64,000 bases of DNA from Endomychus coccineus (Eukaryota; Arthropoda; Insecta; Coleoptera; Endomychidae): NCBI GenBank assembly GCA_958510875.1, contig OY294068.1:202603997-202667996 (forward strand), in the 5' to 3' direction. Positions 1 to 13,990 of the stretch are shown here, piece by piece; the first letter of the stretch is position 1, and the number at the start of each line of letters is the position of its first letter. Under the pieces are notes generated by a model. The model was not told the DNA's origin, made no database searches, and was given only the letters and a program-made list of their open reading frames with translations. A program made the translations under genes and the position numbers.

Positions 1-593
1 TATATTCACTAACATTACTCTTCTTGTTTGGGTAATTTCGATCAGTTTAAAGGTATTTTATAGTCAACATCCAACTACTGATTTTTACTTTTGATATGAC
101 AATTGTGAAAAATATATAAATGAATGTGTTTTAGCAATTTCAAAGTTTGTATTTTCGTCATAGAGGGTGGCAAAGATTATATCATTAATAGTGGCCTACA
201 GTGTGGCCAAGTACGGTCGCAAACGCTGGCTATCTGCATCACGCAGACCTCTAATGGAATAGCAATGAAATTAGGAAAATAATGTCCTTAGCTTAATTGC
301 CAACTGGGATAGTCCACACTCCGGTCAGCTAGGAAATCAGTTTTGATTAAGGTTTCTCTTTACCGTAACTACCCCCCACACACTCGATAAACTTGTTGGT
401 TCCCGGCTTACGGAATTTATGGGCTCCTCTTTTAATTAGTCAAGACCTGATTTAAATTTGGCTCATTGAAACCTCCGTAATAATTGCTTCACATTAGTCT
501 TTGTGGTGTTGAAATGGCCCCATACTCTGTAGGTCTTGCTTGACAATAGATTGCTAAGGCTTCTTGTTACTAGAACTGTTCGAGTATATATCT
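1..593. other. Unique AT-rich DNA, no recognised feature
   Basis: I see no open reading frame with recognisable protein motifs, no RNA gene and no obvious repeat in this stretch. It is ordinary AT-rich noncoding sequence leading into the TA-repeat palindrome. Confidence 0.5.
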
Positions 594-849
<256 letters not shown>

Positions 850-3234
850 CTCCATCCCTAAGGCGCAAATTTAATTGATAAATCCTTCAATTTATTCGCA
901 CTCTGAAACATTTTAATGATCCAAAATTAAACCAATTATCTTCATTCATTATTTATGACAATAAAAATTACGATGCACAGGTGACTAAATTAAATAATGT
1001 ATGAATTGGAGCTATTTCGAATTAATTGTCGCAGCAAATAGAGCGAAAAGGGAACCGTGATACACGTACGTAGGTGGAGGTAGTTGGCGGCGGCTCGTAT
1101 ATGAATTCATATAGCTAAATGTAAAAAGTTTACATGGAATGCATTTTACTTAATCTAATGGAACAGTGCTACCCAAATGTATTATAAATGTATCACTTGG
1201 TCAAAACCATGCTATACTGATAAAGTGGTGGAGTGTTCCACTGTGCTACTTGCCGGTTAATATTTTACGCATTTTAATCTTGCAATTAAAGTTATATGCT
1301 CATAGATATTTAATTTACTGAAATAAAAATATTACCAGCTGTCGAAGGGTTGACTGAAATTCATCAAAAATGAATTTAATAAATATTAAATCGCTTCACC
1401 CTACTGGTTCCACTTTTTGATCGAGTGGATTACTAAATTATAATTTTATCCACTGCGTCTGTTAACTCTGAAATAGCAGAATATTTTTCAACCATTACTA
1501 ATAATGGAGCTACTATGTTCAGAGTTTAGCAGTCTAGGAGAAACTTTCACTATTATTCCGTGAATTTTATTTTTATTGTTCTGCAAAAACTATTCTGTAT
1601 ATGATTTTCGAGTCAGTAGTTGCTTAAGTACAATAATTTTGAAATAATAAAAACTTGACAGTAAAAGACTACATTGAAAAACGCGATACATAAATCATTG
1701 AAAAGCATTTGTATTAATTCAAAATTGAAAATTTCAACCCAGAACAATCGAAACATTGCCATCATTAAATAGCCACGAAGCTTAAACATTGAAAAAGGGA
1801 TGAATCCATCATTAGTTCTATCATCGAGCCAAATACAGATATTGGTTGATAATGCAAGTTGTGGGCATTCGTAATTTTTTGGCAACATATAGTTTTTCAT
1901 TTAATCAACAATCACTTTCAACACTAATATTTCGATTGAATAAGCCCGAAATTCTTAAGAGAAATTGTTAAGTCTACATCACTGTTGTAAATAAAATACG
2001 AAACATCCAGTGTAATCTTTCGGTTACCCACCGAATTAAATGAAATTAAAAATATCTTTAGTCCTGTCAGGATTTCTAGTATGTTGGGACAATAAGGGCG
2101 GGAATAAAGCTTACAACCGAGTGAAGGTGGTCGGACGTTATGTGTATTGCCCTTTCATGGAAATAACTGTCATCTATTTTGCAGATAAGATCGTAATTGA
2201 ATCGGCTTGACGGCAGATTTGCACACGGACCACTACATGGCGCGGGTACAGAATTATTTTGGGTACGCTTAACTGGAATAGAAGAAACTGGCACTTTATC
2301 ATATCTCACGGTAGAAAAAGGCTATTCTCACAAGGGTGAAGTTCTCATACACTGACTTTTAGTATAAAAAATATACGCTAATAAAATCACTTCGGAATTA
2401 AAAAAAAAATATTCATAAAGAAATCAACTTTACTTGCATCACTTAAATAAAAATTGAATAGTAAAAATAAAGTCCAATATATTCTATCAAGATATACAAT
2501 CCGTTATGATTGAAATTCTAGTACGTGAAAAGATTTCAGAATTTGGTTTAAGCAAGAACACATCTAAAAACTTCATAGAGGGAATCGATATACTTTGATT
2601 CAACTCCTGTTCTATGTTTGTAATCATCCATTATGTTTTTCAAAATTTTATACCGTTACGATGTGAATTGGTACGGAAGGATAACTTGGCTTACAGAAAT
2701 CGAGCTGGAAAGGAACAATGCCAGTGTAATGTAGTTAGTTGAAACAGTTACATTGTTGGATAGTTCAATATTCAATAAGTTTGACAATGACAAACACTGA
2801 CCAGCATTTCACGAGGGACATAGAAACACTGTTCTTCCATTTTTCCATCTAAAATAACCAGCAGTTTGTTGTCTGGCTAATGGAAATCTGCTCCCGAACT
2901 CCCTATTACTCACACCTTATCGATGCAAACATCGAAATAACATTCGGGTAAATGATGCGACCAGTACATGCATTACGGCTTATTTTCTAATAAATATATA
3001 TAACTCTCTGGGTGATAGGAGGGTTCATTCAACTTTATACTCGATATCATCAATTTTTCAGAACAAAATAACAAAAAGGAAAATGTATTCTGCACAAATA
3101 TGGGATGAGGACAAAAAATAACAAACATTCGAACAGCTCCAACAGAAAAACAAATGAAATCCCTTACACTTATGCACTGACTTATTTAAGCGCTCCGAGA
3201 ATATCTTCTCAACGAAATAGGCATAACAAAAATT
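850..3234. other. Unique AT-rich DNA, no recognised gene
   Basis: Only short random reading frames occur, for example minus-strand frames at 1613-1900 and 2076-2309 that show no recognisable domain or codon pattern. There are no clear transposon motifs. Confidence 0.45.
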
Positions 3235-3319
3235 GATGATAGAAGTTGTTAATTTATCATTATGATTTAATGAAATAACAATTACTTTGTTCTTGTATCA
3301 CTTTTAATAATAACATGAA

Positions 3320-3358
3320 AACGTAACTACAGTTTGAAAACCGAAATGTCATTATCAA
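3320..3358 (-). ncRNA. Decayed hammerhead-like motif, family E (PLE-1 3' end)
   Basis: On the minus strand, TGATAATG is followed by a weak hairpin with a TTTCGG loop, then CAAAC and a short near-palindrome, in the order of a hammerhead core (CTGANGA, stem II, GAAAC, stem III). Several core bases are changed, so activity is unlikely. It aligns with both arms of the palindrome at 62.1-62.3 kb and lies just 3' of a PLE coding remnant. Confidence 0.35.
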
Positions 3359-3978
3359 AAAGATACCAAATTACGAAGTAAACAATAAACATTTCAAGTA
3401 TAAATAGGAACTAAAGTACAATAGAGTTATTGAGATTGCAATTGAGAGTAATGAATCATCGGAAATTCCGAAACAAGTAGAACACGGAAAAATACATTGA
3501 GAATTGAGAAACTGATGTTAACAATATGGCATGATAATATGTAAGCAATATTTACGGAACCAAAATATGTCAGTAAAATGTTTTTTTTGATACATAAATA
3601 TGTAAATATTGTTCTATACGTAAATATGTGAATATCGTGATAAGGTAATTGTTTTTGTTTGCGGTTAATTAATTTTGTTATTTGTTCTACCGAAAACCTA
3701 TTATTGATAGCTATTCGTTTTGGTGTGTCCACTCAATAGTAAAGTGTTCTTTTGAAAATGGTATTGAGAATAATCTATGAATCATTGAGTAATATGCTAC
3801 TAATTTATGGCTAGGTGACTAAACGATGGATTAGGAATAGTGGTGTCTGTAAACGTGGGTTTTCTGTAAATGTTGAGGTTTATTCTATTACGATCACGTA
3901 TTAGTTTTAAATCTAAAAATTTGTTTTATTCCTCTTTATCTGTTTTAACGTAATTTTACATTTTGGATGAAACTGGCT

Positions 3979-3985
<7 letters not shown>

Positions 3986-4031
<46 letters not shown>
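3986..4031. repeat. (GA)n microsatellite inside the PLE-1 RT
   Basis: About 23 GA units (TC on the coding minus strand). It lies right after the RT active-site block and before the next recognisable RT segment (HPKCKITL), so it expanded or inserted after the element lost function. Confidence 0.95.
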
Positions 4032-4033
<2 letters not shown>

Positions 4034-4879
4034 TTAAATTGTCTGGATGTGCCTTTAAAGAAGGCAACTACATCATCCACGTATTTATACCAAAATTGAA
4101 TGTGATTTTTCGATAATTCGTAGTTCACAATTTTGTTCATCAGATCAGACACGCTGCAAACATGTTGCTACATAAAATTTGTTATTAAACTAACAATAGT
4201 TGTGACTCGAGTATAGGTCAAACGCAAGTTCTATTCCATTATGAATTAAAGGGCTAATATGTGATCTATCTAAAATGTTATTGAATAGAGTTGGAATATT
4301 TGAAAACATATTGGAAACATCAAAAGGTTGGTATATGGTGTTTTTTTACTAGTTCAGTCTATTCGAGTGAGTTTTTTATAGTAAATTTAAGTTCACAATT
4401 AGTAAATTTTTTAAATTTATGATTTAATTTGAATCCAAGGTTTCGTGTTGAACTATTAATGTAAGATCCTACAGGTCGTATGGAGGCATTATCCTTATGT
4501 CTGTAAAATGTAGGAGAACATAGATTGCTATTAATAAGTTTATACTTTACGAAACCACTGTCAATAGGGCTGGGTAGGTGGAGAATACTTTGGTCTCTTA
4601 TTTAGTGAACAAAGGTCTTCCTTTCACAACTTGATTTTAGAGTAATTAATAACTGTCTCACTAAAATGTTCCCTCTCATTTAGAATCAATAGTAGGGGAA
4701 TTCAGTAACTCCCTTTCCTGATCTGAGATAGTCTGGAGTAGGATTGATACCAATTTCCATTGTTTTCGCAGTTTTCGGAGGATCAAGGGGTCGACCCCCT
4801 CGTTAGAGTTCAATGTTTGGTTACTTTTGTTCGTAAGTGATCCCACGAGTAGTGTAGAAAAGGGTAGTCCGCCACAGCA

Positions 4880-5180
4880 AAGCTCCATGCTAAGGCAAAA
4901 TACTTCAGGAGGTTGCCGGGTTTTCTGGAGACACCTGTACTCTCAGGTGCCATACAACTCTCGATACGGATCGCTCAAAGTCTATTGGCTTGGGGTGAAG
5001 TTTGCTCTTACCCGGAACCTCTTATTCAGTGTATTGGAGGCTGTTCAGATTGAGAGAAGTCTGTTCCTGGGCGTTCTGCTATCCGCCACCTGCTGACATG
5101 CCTGGAAGCCTAGGGGGAACAAGCCAGAATCATAACAGGATTCATGATGTGGCATTGTAAACTCAACGAACATATGAGAA
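4880..5180 (+). pseudogene. Possible LINE C-terminal fragment
   Basis: A more GC-rich island. In one plus frame, the segment ARIITGFMMWHCKLNEHM near 5130 resembles the region after RNase H in I/R1-type LINEs, where an LTG-H-L--H pattern is common. The preceding sequence (a SLLAWGEVC segment) has no match I can name. The frame contains stops. Assignment is by one short motif and is tentative. Confidence 0.4.
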
Positions 5181-6140
5181 ATATTGATAAGACATGTAGT
5201 TCATAGTTAACCCGTTAAGTCCTTTGTTATTTCATGAAGATTTTATTTTACTCTAGCAAACTTTCAAAAAAAGTGTTATATTACTTACTCAAGACCCCAC
5301 TTTATATATTATGTTTTATGATAAAAATGGTTCGAGTGTGATAATCCTAGATAAAGTTTACATTCAGTACGGCACGAATGCAGTTCTGAATTGCAAATTG
5401 CAAAGTGAGATGTGTAGCTACATTTACCACTGGTAAGGCTACTAAACGATTAGAGAACTATTTAAAAGTGTAATGAATAGGGAAATAAGAAATGAGAATT
5501 TTTTCTTATATTCCAAAAGATCGAATCAATATTTTGCATTCTACAAGGATGTATTCTAAAGAAAAGAAACAGGCATATAAATTAAATGTATAAAACGTTT
5601 CAGAAATCTATTTCAAGATGTAGAAAGTATTGTGATGTCGTGGCGATATTCCGACAATATTACCGATGGCCGTGCGAAATTGAAACAGTAAAGCAGCTTA
5701 GGGTGGGAGTAATATCAGATAGCGGCGTGAAATCAGCGCATAACAACGCGGTTTACCCCTATTATAACGGCCCTGTGTGCTCACTTCTGCCCTCATACTA
5801 CTTGGAGTTCGCTCTAAATGCATTCTAGATAAATCGTTTTGATAAAATATGGACTTTAGTTTTGTATTAATGTAGGGAATGATGCATGGACGTGTGCGTG
5901 ATATATGGTTTTATAACAAGCGATTCATTTGCATATATTCATTACATTAAACACGGACTTTAGATTACGTACGCTAGCATTTACCTACAAACTACGTTTT
6001 AAAATAAGAAATAATAAGTTTTTGTTAAACTCTAATGAAACCGGTAATTTCCAGAAGTAAACAGTGGTGTTTCAATTAAAATTATCGTGAAAATTATTTC
6101 CTAAATATTAATTTCATATGGCTTTTTAATATCTACATCT
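5181..6140. other. Unique DNA, no recognised gene
   Basis: Contains a somewhat GC-richer patch at about 5620-5820 with an 80-codon plus-strand frame lacking any recognisable domain. No transposon motif was found. Confidence 0.4.
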
Positions 6141-7044
6141 ACATGATACTCTAAGAGCTAGAGCGACATGATGAGCCTGACTGAATATATCTTGGCACTA
6201 CCTGTATATTAGTGGAGAACGGTTCAATGTACAATAGTTCTTACAGGACGAATCGTGTATTGTCAGGCGTTTCCAAGATACAGCTACTTCAAATTTTGGA
6301 ATTTTTTATTGCACGAACCCTTTTTCGGAGTTGTCGTATATGGAAAAGTATATAATTCTTATACATTTGCACCTAGTGCCAAAGTTTTTTATCGAGGCAA
6401 TTTCTTGGAGCTGGCCAGTTAATTAGCACATTTTCTAACCTAGTAGAAAATGTTTGTTATTATTGCTAGTTGTAGAAAAAATACATGTCAAGATTTTTCA
6501 TCGGGACATTTCCAATAATTGGCTATTATTTGGATCAAAAATAGACTTTTTCACCACTTCACGACTAAAACGGGTGCATTGCGACAAAATACCTTAGCAC
6601 CGTGTCCAATACGTTAATTTGGTGTCAAAGAATATCTAGTATGAGTGCCAATGCTTTTTTCTCAATACAACCCCTCACTCTACATCAAAATCTTTCCTCA
6701 AATAAAATCAGCGGTTAAATATCAAAATTACTGATATTCTGTGTGGAAGGTTTTCGTGGTTGAAGGAGGAGTTATATCTATTGGGGAAAAACATTGGTAC
6801 TCATGTTGGTTATCCTTTGACACCAAATTAACGTATTGGACACGGTGCTAAGGTATTTTGTCGCAATTCACACGTTTTAAAAAAGTCCAAAATTTGAGGT
6901 GGCTGTAGCTTGGAAACGCCTGACAATACACGATTTGGCCTGTGAGAACTATTGTACATTAAACCTTTTTCCACCAATATTCAGTAGTGCCAAGGTGTAT
7001 TCATTCTGGCCCACCATATCGCTCTAGCTCCTAGACTATGATTG
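6141..7044. mobile_element. Foldback element with long terminal inverted repeats
   Basis: The two ends are long inverted copies. The outer arms (about 6143-6300 and 6885-7042) share the GAGCTAGAGCGA edge and a GTATTGTCAGGCGTTTCCAAG segment. The inner arms (about 6560-6670 and 6780-6885) share a block containing CAATACGTTAATTTGGTGTC. The left half carries an extra piece of about 230 bp (6300-6550). There is no coding potential. This is a nonautonomous foldback or MITE-like element of unknown superfamily, and no clear target duplication was seen. Confidence 0.8.
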
Positions 7045-8690
7045 GAAACACTTGCAATAGTAGAATGAATGAATGAATATATTGAATATGGTTTGTTCGT
7101 TTGAGCAATTTTGGGAGAAAAAAAATATTTCGTAATATTTCTTAGGTGTTCCAGATTTCTTTTCCACTCTAATACCGAGACGAAAATTGATATTCTGTCT
7201 AATATTAATGAATTAATTATAGTTTATTGGAGTGAATATTTTACAAACGCATATACACAAGACTTGTCAAAGTTGAGGACAGCTATGTCTAAACGGGAGG
7301 CAAATGCTGCTAATTACAAGCCAGGCTGGGCGGCGCGTCTGGCGGAGTCGTCGTCACCGGTGGCGACGTCCACTGGCCCGTATTTGATCAGTACGGGGGC
7401 CCCGCTGCATTGCTAATCTTTATTAATGATGTACTTAATTACACTCCTGTCACTCGTTCCACTCACTATGCAACCAACCCATCCCACAACCGTACAACTG
7501 AATTTCTCATTTATCCTTCGGTAAGGATTGTTTATATAAACGTTGAGGATTATTGCAACGTTCCATGGAGATTTGTGGATTAGACGCTATAACCATAATT
7601 AAATTTAGAGTTACTTCTTCTAGTTTGACTTGTGAGTGATTACTTTAAGAGCTCTACAAAAAAAATACAAATTGCAGAATTCAATGTATATAGAAACGCA
7701 TAGTTACTTCAAAGTCAGAAAAAATTGAGAGTTCTACATTTCTTCAAACGGTGCATAGTTCCCAATTTAACAATTAAATTTGCTAACGAATATATTGTAG
7801 TTATATTCAGTTCTTTCCTACTCAATTAATATATTTTAAGGTTGCTGAAGAAAATGTGACATATTTCTTAAACTATCGTGCTACACAAGCAATTAATTCA
7901 GCATGTAGCAATTAACTAGCGTAGTGTAGGACAGTAGAGCTGTAACAAACATATAATTACGTCTAAGAAGCATATTAGGAGGGGATAATTATAGTTTCTG
8001 AATTAAATAGCTTTCATATTTAGAATATAACAAAGATTAAAGAAAGAGTACAGCTACAATTATTATGAATCCTAGGGTCATACAGATCCCGGAAGGAGCC
8101 TACCTTTGAATAATGCAGCAGGTATTCCTTATAATATTACGTTTTTGTCGATTCAGAAATACCATGAGTCACGTTTAATTTAAGAAGTGAAACTTAAAAA
8201 TGCATAATATAATATTTTCGATTTATCACCACAGCACTTGTCAAGGCGGTATAAGAGCCCGTTCCAACATGATTGTTGAAAACTGAGATAATTTGACAAT
8301 CGAATCTAATTGAGTTTGTCTATGGCTCTATGACTCTCCATTTTTTCAAGGTTAGCTAATTCTATGGTTCGACTCAGTGAAGCCACCCAATGGCCAGTAT
8401 TTGTATCATCTATAAAGATCAAATGTTGCCAAATATTTTATCTATCACTAATTTGATCTTTTCATAAGCCATACTGATACTGCTTTTATTAACAAAAACT
8501 AATAAACATATCTGAGATGTTTATATGTACTGAATTTAAAAACTCTCTCAATATTGATATATGGACGAACTTTTATTCGCTAGACCAGCGAAAGGAAAAT
8601 CTTTTGTATGTATAGCTGTTGTTCTTATCTGATATTTTACAATGCTCTCTCTCTCTCTCTAATTTTCTTAGACTCTCTTTCTTTTTCCTG
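7045..8690. other. Unique DNA with one GC-rich patch
   Basis: A GC-rich patch at 7300-7400 ends a 101-codon plus frame (7111-7416). Its C-terminal third is alanine/serine-rich with no known domain, so I do not call a gene. The rest is AT-rich and featureless, with a short CT repeat near 8645. Confidence 0.35.
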
Positions 8691-9110
8691 GTCCTACGAG
8701 CGTGGCTACGCCATCATTGACGACTAATTTGAATCGGCAATATCTGATTCCTTAAAGGCGTTATATGTCTTAGTTCTATTTGACATAGGGGGTAAGCGGG
8801 GAGTTAGAACCGAGGCAGCGAGATGTGCAAGTAATCTGACGAGGAGTCTGTTAATGTTTCCCCTGGCGGTCGTTACGTGGCGCTCTTATCGCCGACTGAG
8901 CCACTGATTGCTTCATTTCAGACAATTGCCTGTTTATATTCGGCGGACCGCAACCACTCCTTATCCTGATAAAACAAGGACCTGTTCCTCTGTATCCAGG
9001 ACTCACACAACAGTTGTTTTGTGTGCTTGTTTTGTACGCGCGTGGCTGTAAACACGACGCCGCCGAGGATTATCTCCGAGATAATGATAATCGCATGCCT
9101 GTTGGCCTTT
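8690..9110. other. GC-richer unique island (candidate regulatory)
   Basis: Base composition is clearly more balanced than the surroundings. There are no transposon motifs, no inverted repeats and no convincing ORF. Such islands in insect gene deserts are often conserved noncoding or enhancer DNA, but only cross-species comparison could show this. Confidence 0.25.
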
Positions 9111-12100
9111 TATGGTGTTTTCTCTCCAAGACGAGTTTCAACATATTCATCAATTTTGATATTCAACTGTACACTCTCATTTCAAGATATGATCTTAATC
9201 TACAGTTAGGTTAATATTATTTCTCAATTCGATGAATAATAATGCACTGATTCACTCTATTAAGAGTTAACAATAAGACAAATGTTTGGAAGACGATTCA
9301 AATCCCCAATATACAACAGTTCCTTTTGAGAGTAGACTCAAAGACATGAAGATGTACAAAATGGGACGACTAAAAGTCTAAATGTGGTTAGGACTCATAA
9401 CTGCGGCCCAGCGCAATCTTTTTGATAAAATTTTTATGTAGCGCCGGTGGATCGGCCGATTGAATGAAATAACTTATTTCCTAGAGTTGTCTGTAGATTT
9501 CATTTGTAATTCTCAGCTTATAGGTATTATCAATTAAATAAATGAACAAGAAGGAATAAGTATTGTCTCGTTACTTCATGGTCCCATTCATAAATATCAC
9601 GTATAATAAACCGGTTACTTGAAAACATATTCAGCTTTTTTCTGACTAATATAGCAATGTTCGAATTTATGTTCTTAATAATGATTTCGCAATATTTTTC
9701 TCTGCTCGTGCAATTTTTTCGTATGTGTTAGATTATTTGAGGACTAAATCTATCCATCTACTATATATCATAGGACTAATAGTTAATTCTGAAATGGTAA
9801 ATCTTGTTTATATTGTTATAAATCGGTCGCGATTGCTAGAGACAGCGGAGGAAGCACGATGCGGTCATAAAGACATCAAACTCGCATTTCATCTCACCCT
9901 CTCCATCTTCTACTATACTAGCACTTTGATAGAGCTGTAAGGGCAGATAATTGTGAAAGAGAATTAGTTCAACAACAATGTCAGCTTTTTATGTAGACAG
10001 CTCAGCTTGTAAAAACATCCCGCTCTGACCGGAAACTAAGTTTGTTCATCCGGAAGCGACTCGTGATTTTATTCTCAGAGGACGAGTGATCTTCCAGTGT
10101 CTCTTGCAAAGTAGGTATTAGTTGAAATAATACGGGGACTCATCAAACTATTATTTTCCATTTCACAATGTACTGTATTTCATTTAAATTTTAAACATAC
10201 GAAATAATACTATATACTATGGAATAGTTTACACTTTTTCCATTTAAATTTAACTCATCTGAAACATATTTCGCCTACATTGCAGCTAAAAAGTGCTTTA
10301 GATTAGTTAAAATTCAAATGGAAAATGGTTGATAGTATAACCTAAAAATTATAATTTAACATACAGTGTTTTGTTTTTTTTTGCGTTAGAATTAAACTAT
10401 ATATTTTCTTACTTGGAGAGTAAGAAAACTAGTAATATTTCAACACTTTTTTCCACTATGGATTTTCGAAATCTCAGTATATGAAACGTTTCTATCAATT
10501 CTTAAATACTCATCAAATATTTTTCCCAAATGTATACCTATATATTAGAAATTGCTCATAATTTAGATGAACCCAGTTGCAAAAGAATTTCTTTATTTGA
10601 ACGTTGAGCCTTGATATAAAATATTATAAAATCATAGATTCCAGAATTCAAATTACAAAAACAACTAAAGTTGCTGGTTGTTCACAGAAAATGAATGCTT
10701 GAAAGTTTTCTCAAATGCTAACATTATTTTCTCCATCAATGTATCAGTCAATTGAAAAATGAGAAAAGAAAACATGAGTCAAATGTATATATCCTACTGT
10801 AAATGCCTGAGGCTTCAGAAATATACTTTTCCATAACTCACACTTGTACTACGTCAATAATAAGTAGTATGTAGAAATAAACGATAAAAGAGTTCACATT
10901 GTGGATACTACAAGATGAATCAGATTCCTATAAATTAAAATTATCTGTTTGGTGAAGATTGATTGATATAACCTCGTATTCAATCCCTCTCTGTTGACCA
11001 GTCAACATAATAGACTATTATATTGGTGAGGGAGTTTTTATAACTATCAAAATACAATTGTTTTTGTTCGTCAAACTTTTGACGGATGTGTTTTATCTCA
11101 TTTCTGGCTTCCCTCGCTACAAGCTATTGTTATCATTATACTTCAAGTTGATGTTTATTCAACCAGTCAAAAATGTTTTTAGGTCTTTTGTATGTAGTTA
11201 TATGCTTCCAAAACACAATCGGCTTATGGTTTCTCGACTTAGTCATCTAAAAGTTTCCTTCGAATGAAATAGCCATGCGATGGGATTTGTCTGTATTACA
11301 CATCTTAGGACACAGTTTGAATTACAATTCGTAACTTCAAATTTCAGTCAAATCCTTACTTACTTTCAACTCTTCAAACATTTAGTATCTCAATTCAATG
11401 AACTAGAAATCATTTGACAGTCGCCTGGCGCATACACCAAACTGCAGAATGTCAATCACATAATGTAACTATCATTAATCATTAATCATCACATATACCT
11501 AAATTAATTTCTGTTGTATCCATTTGGAATACGACAGTAAAAAAAAGTACAACAACAATACCATTCGAAGATATTGACATTAACATTGAACCATTATCTT
11601 ATGTTTTTGAGCATAGAATTAGTGTATGTTATAGAAATAATCTTTCAATTTATACTTTTATCATATTATTGGATGAACCGCAACTCTAATGGAGACTTCA
11701 TTGGCGCCGAATAAATACCCTATTATATAGTTAAGCTGAAAATCAAGTAAAAAGTGAAGAAACAACATTTGTCATAACAGTTACAATCAGTTACATTTTA
11801 AAAGGTATTCAGCAGCCCAGTCAGTCTGTATATACCTATTTAATCTAGAGCAAGTATTGTCAAGGAAACATTTGGGAGGAAATTTTGATTGTCGAATCTA
11901 GAGGGACATTGGGAACATCAACATAATTACAGAATACATTATCATAACAAAAGCAATAAAAGCTCTAATTGAATTGAAGAGAAACATTTATAAGATATTT
12001 AGTGTGCCTGCAACGGTTATGGAGATGTCGCGTTGAAAATTTGGCTCATAAACATAATTTGATAACAACGTTTTCGATATCAATATATGAACGACATAAC

Positions 12101-13759
12101 AGAAATTGCTTGATGTAAACTAGTCCCGCTGCTGTAATTTCAACCAAACAAAGCTATCGCTCTCAGATACACCTGTACCACTCTTCGTAATTACCTCGAC
12201 TTACAATGCCTTCCACCAACACGTGAAACTTCTCTCTACGATCTTTCAGATTGGCGGATACAGTGTTTCCATTATAGTTATTCATTTTTGTAGTAATAGA
12301 GAACGAATGTCGTATGACCTATTACTTTGAACGAGTATGCCCCCTGCCACTCTTCCGAAATACATATTAAGCAAAATGCTGTTGCGAAACAAAATGTTTC
12401 CGGCATATTTGATCAATAGGAGTGACCATACTTTAATATATAGTACAATCTTATTTACTATGGTTCAGTAGGTAATACCGCAGCGCAAAGTCTTCCGTTC
12501 GATTCATGGACAAGTATTTTAGAAAAACAACATCTTCTTGTAGAAACTAAAATATTTCCAGACCTTACAGGTATGTTATAGCTAATGACATTTGAAGGTT
12601 CGATATATCAAAATCGAAAGGTAGGAAGTACCATGAATGAAAATTAGTTCAAATCTAAATGCAGAATTAGTTTATTCAAATGTATTCTGTTTGTTTCAAG
12701 GGACCCACAGCTCATGTCAGTTTATTTTAAGTGCAATATTACCTGTATAATATCTATGAGTGGTTGATTGATCTATATTCATGTGTCGTGGAGTATTATT
12801 GGAAACGTAATCTGACGTTATTAGACAACACACACACGCATACACAGTCGAGAACGAGAAGAGCGAGTGGTCTGAGGAGATGGAACGCCCGCATTGCATA
12901 CGAATAGACCTGTAAGCCCGCAATTAACAGCTCCTAACAAGATTGGCAATTTGTGCCCTCCCATCTATGTACCCCGGCGGATCAAATATAATCGCCGATT
13001 TTTCTCTTTCAGTTAATTATTTAACGTCAAAGCAATTCCCTCAGACGCTCTCCACATTCTAATTGGATTTTCGTAATAACGAACCCAAAGCCTACTTTCA
13101 ACCACTTACACCCTTGCCTTATTAACAAGTGTTGAGTAATATTATTTTCAATACACTCGTTGAATGTCTCCAACCGTCTATAAAATACATGGAAACTTCG
13201 ATAAGGTGTTTATACAAAAATCAAATCAAAACCTACCGTTTGCATAATCTAAATCAACCAGAACTAACAGTATGGATGAAGTTCGGAATTCATCCAAATT
13301 TTTGATTGTCATCAAAATGAACATTATTTTCCAAATAGTATCTAGATACTGTGAATTCTTAGAAAATAACTTATCGCGAAGTAACAATAGTCACTGTTGT
13401 TTCAAAGTACATATTGATTTTAGCTATCGCCTCCAAAAGAGTTATTCAGAAACATATTTCAAACTTAATACTTACACACATGACCACACATAAGAACATG
13501 TGAATTCTTAGTTTGATGTGTGTAAAGTGAAGCCCATTAATTTAGATTCAGGGAGATACGAACTCAAGGTATTAAAATAAGGGACACTGTATATCATGAT
13601 ATATTTGTAATCTAAGGATTCACATATGTACTAATAGTCAACATTGGGATTACAGATTCCTACTCATCTAGTAGTTGACGGTATACAGTTGAATATTTTG
13701 CTGAGGATTTTGAGGTGTAGAGGTAACACCATTTCTAAATCAGACATTGATGGAAGAGA
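9111..13759. other. Long AT-rich unique stretch
   Basis: No recognisable gene. Small items: a PLE family-A tail fragment at 10884-10907, and a tRNA-like pair of boxes near 12460-12505 that I rejected. A slightly GC-richer unique patch lies at about 12840-13090. Short reading frames are random. Confidence 0.4.
10884..10907 (-). repeat. Fragment of PLE family-A tail
   Basis: A 24-bp block containing AGAGTTCACATTGTGGATA matches the terminal tail that follows family-A ribozyme motifs at 25.5, 29.7, 55.4 and 61.5 kb, read in reverse. It is short, so chance or a truncated end are both possible. Confidence 0.35.
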
Positions 13760-13990
13760 ATGACCCCGAACAGAACAGAACATGCCCTATGTATAAGGCC
13801 GCGGCTGGTGGTGGGGAAGCAAAGGGATGATACAAACGACAGTGACTTGTTCCGGAGAGGTAACTAGATAATGTGTGCGGCTGGAACTAATGACCGGAGA
13901 GTCCGGTGATTTATCCAGAGCCACAGATTCCGGTATCTCTGTTTATGGCAACATAGACCCGGCGACGGGCTACATTTTGATACATACTGA
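13760..13990. other. GC-richer unique island (candidate regulatory)
   Basis: Balanced composition with several CG dinucleotides, no ORF and no repeat structure, in sharp contrast to AT-rich flanks. Candidate conserved noncoding element; function unknown. Confidence 0.25.

Larger units (their letters stand above)
3235..4570 (-). pseudogene. Penelope-like element, RT and linker remnant (PLE-1)
   Basis: Minus-strand translation of about 4570 to 3913 shows Penelope-like reverse transcriptase motifs: an RPVGSYINSSTRNL segment near 4450 (family pattern RPIVS-INSPTYNL), a FKKFTN segment, and the catalytic block with KYVDDVVAFFKG near 4080 where both aspartates are present. Further downstream on the same strand (3732-3427) is the linker between RT and endonuclease, with RIAINNRFSVEQI and LTYFGSV segments. 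A GIY-YIG endonuclease is not visible and seems deleted. Several stops and frameshifts break the frame, and a GA repeat has expanded inside it. The 3' end at about 3235-3370 matches the palindrome at 62.1 kb, so it marks this family's terminal region. The element was an autonomous retroelement and is now a relic. Confidence 0.85.

Noticed and set aside
12455..12512. tRNA-like A box (TGGTTCAGTAGG) and B box (GTTCGATTC)
   Set aside because: The boxes are too close, no acceptor stem pairs and no anticodon arm forms; at best a fragment of a tRNA-derived repeat.
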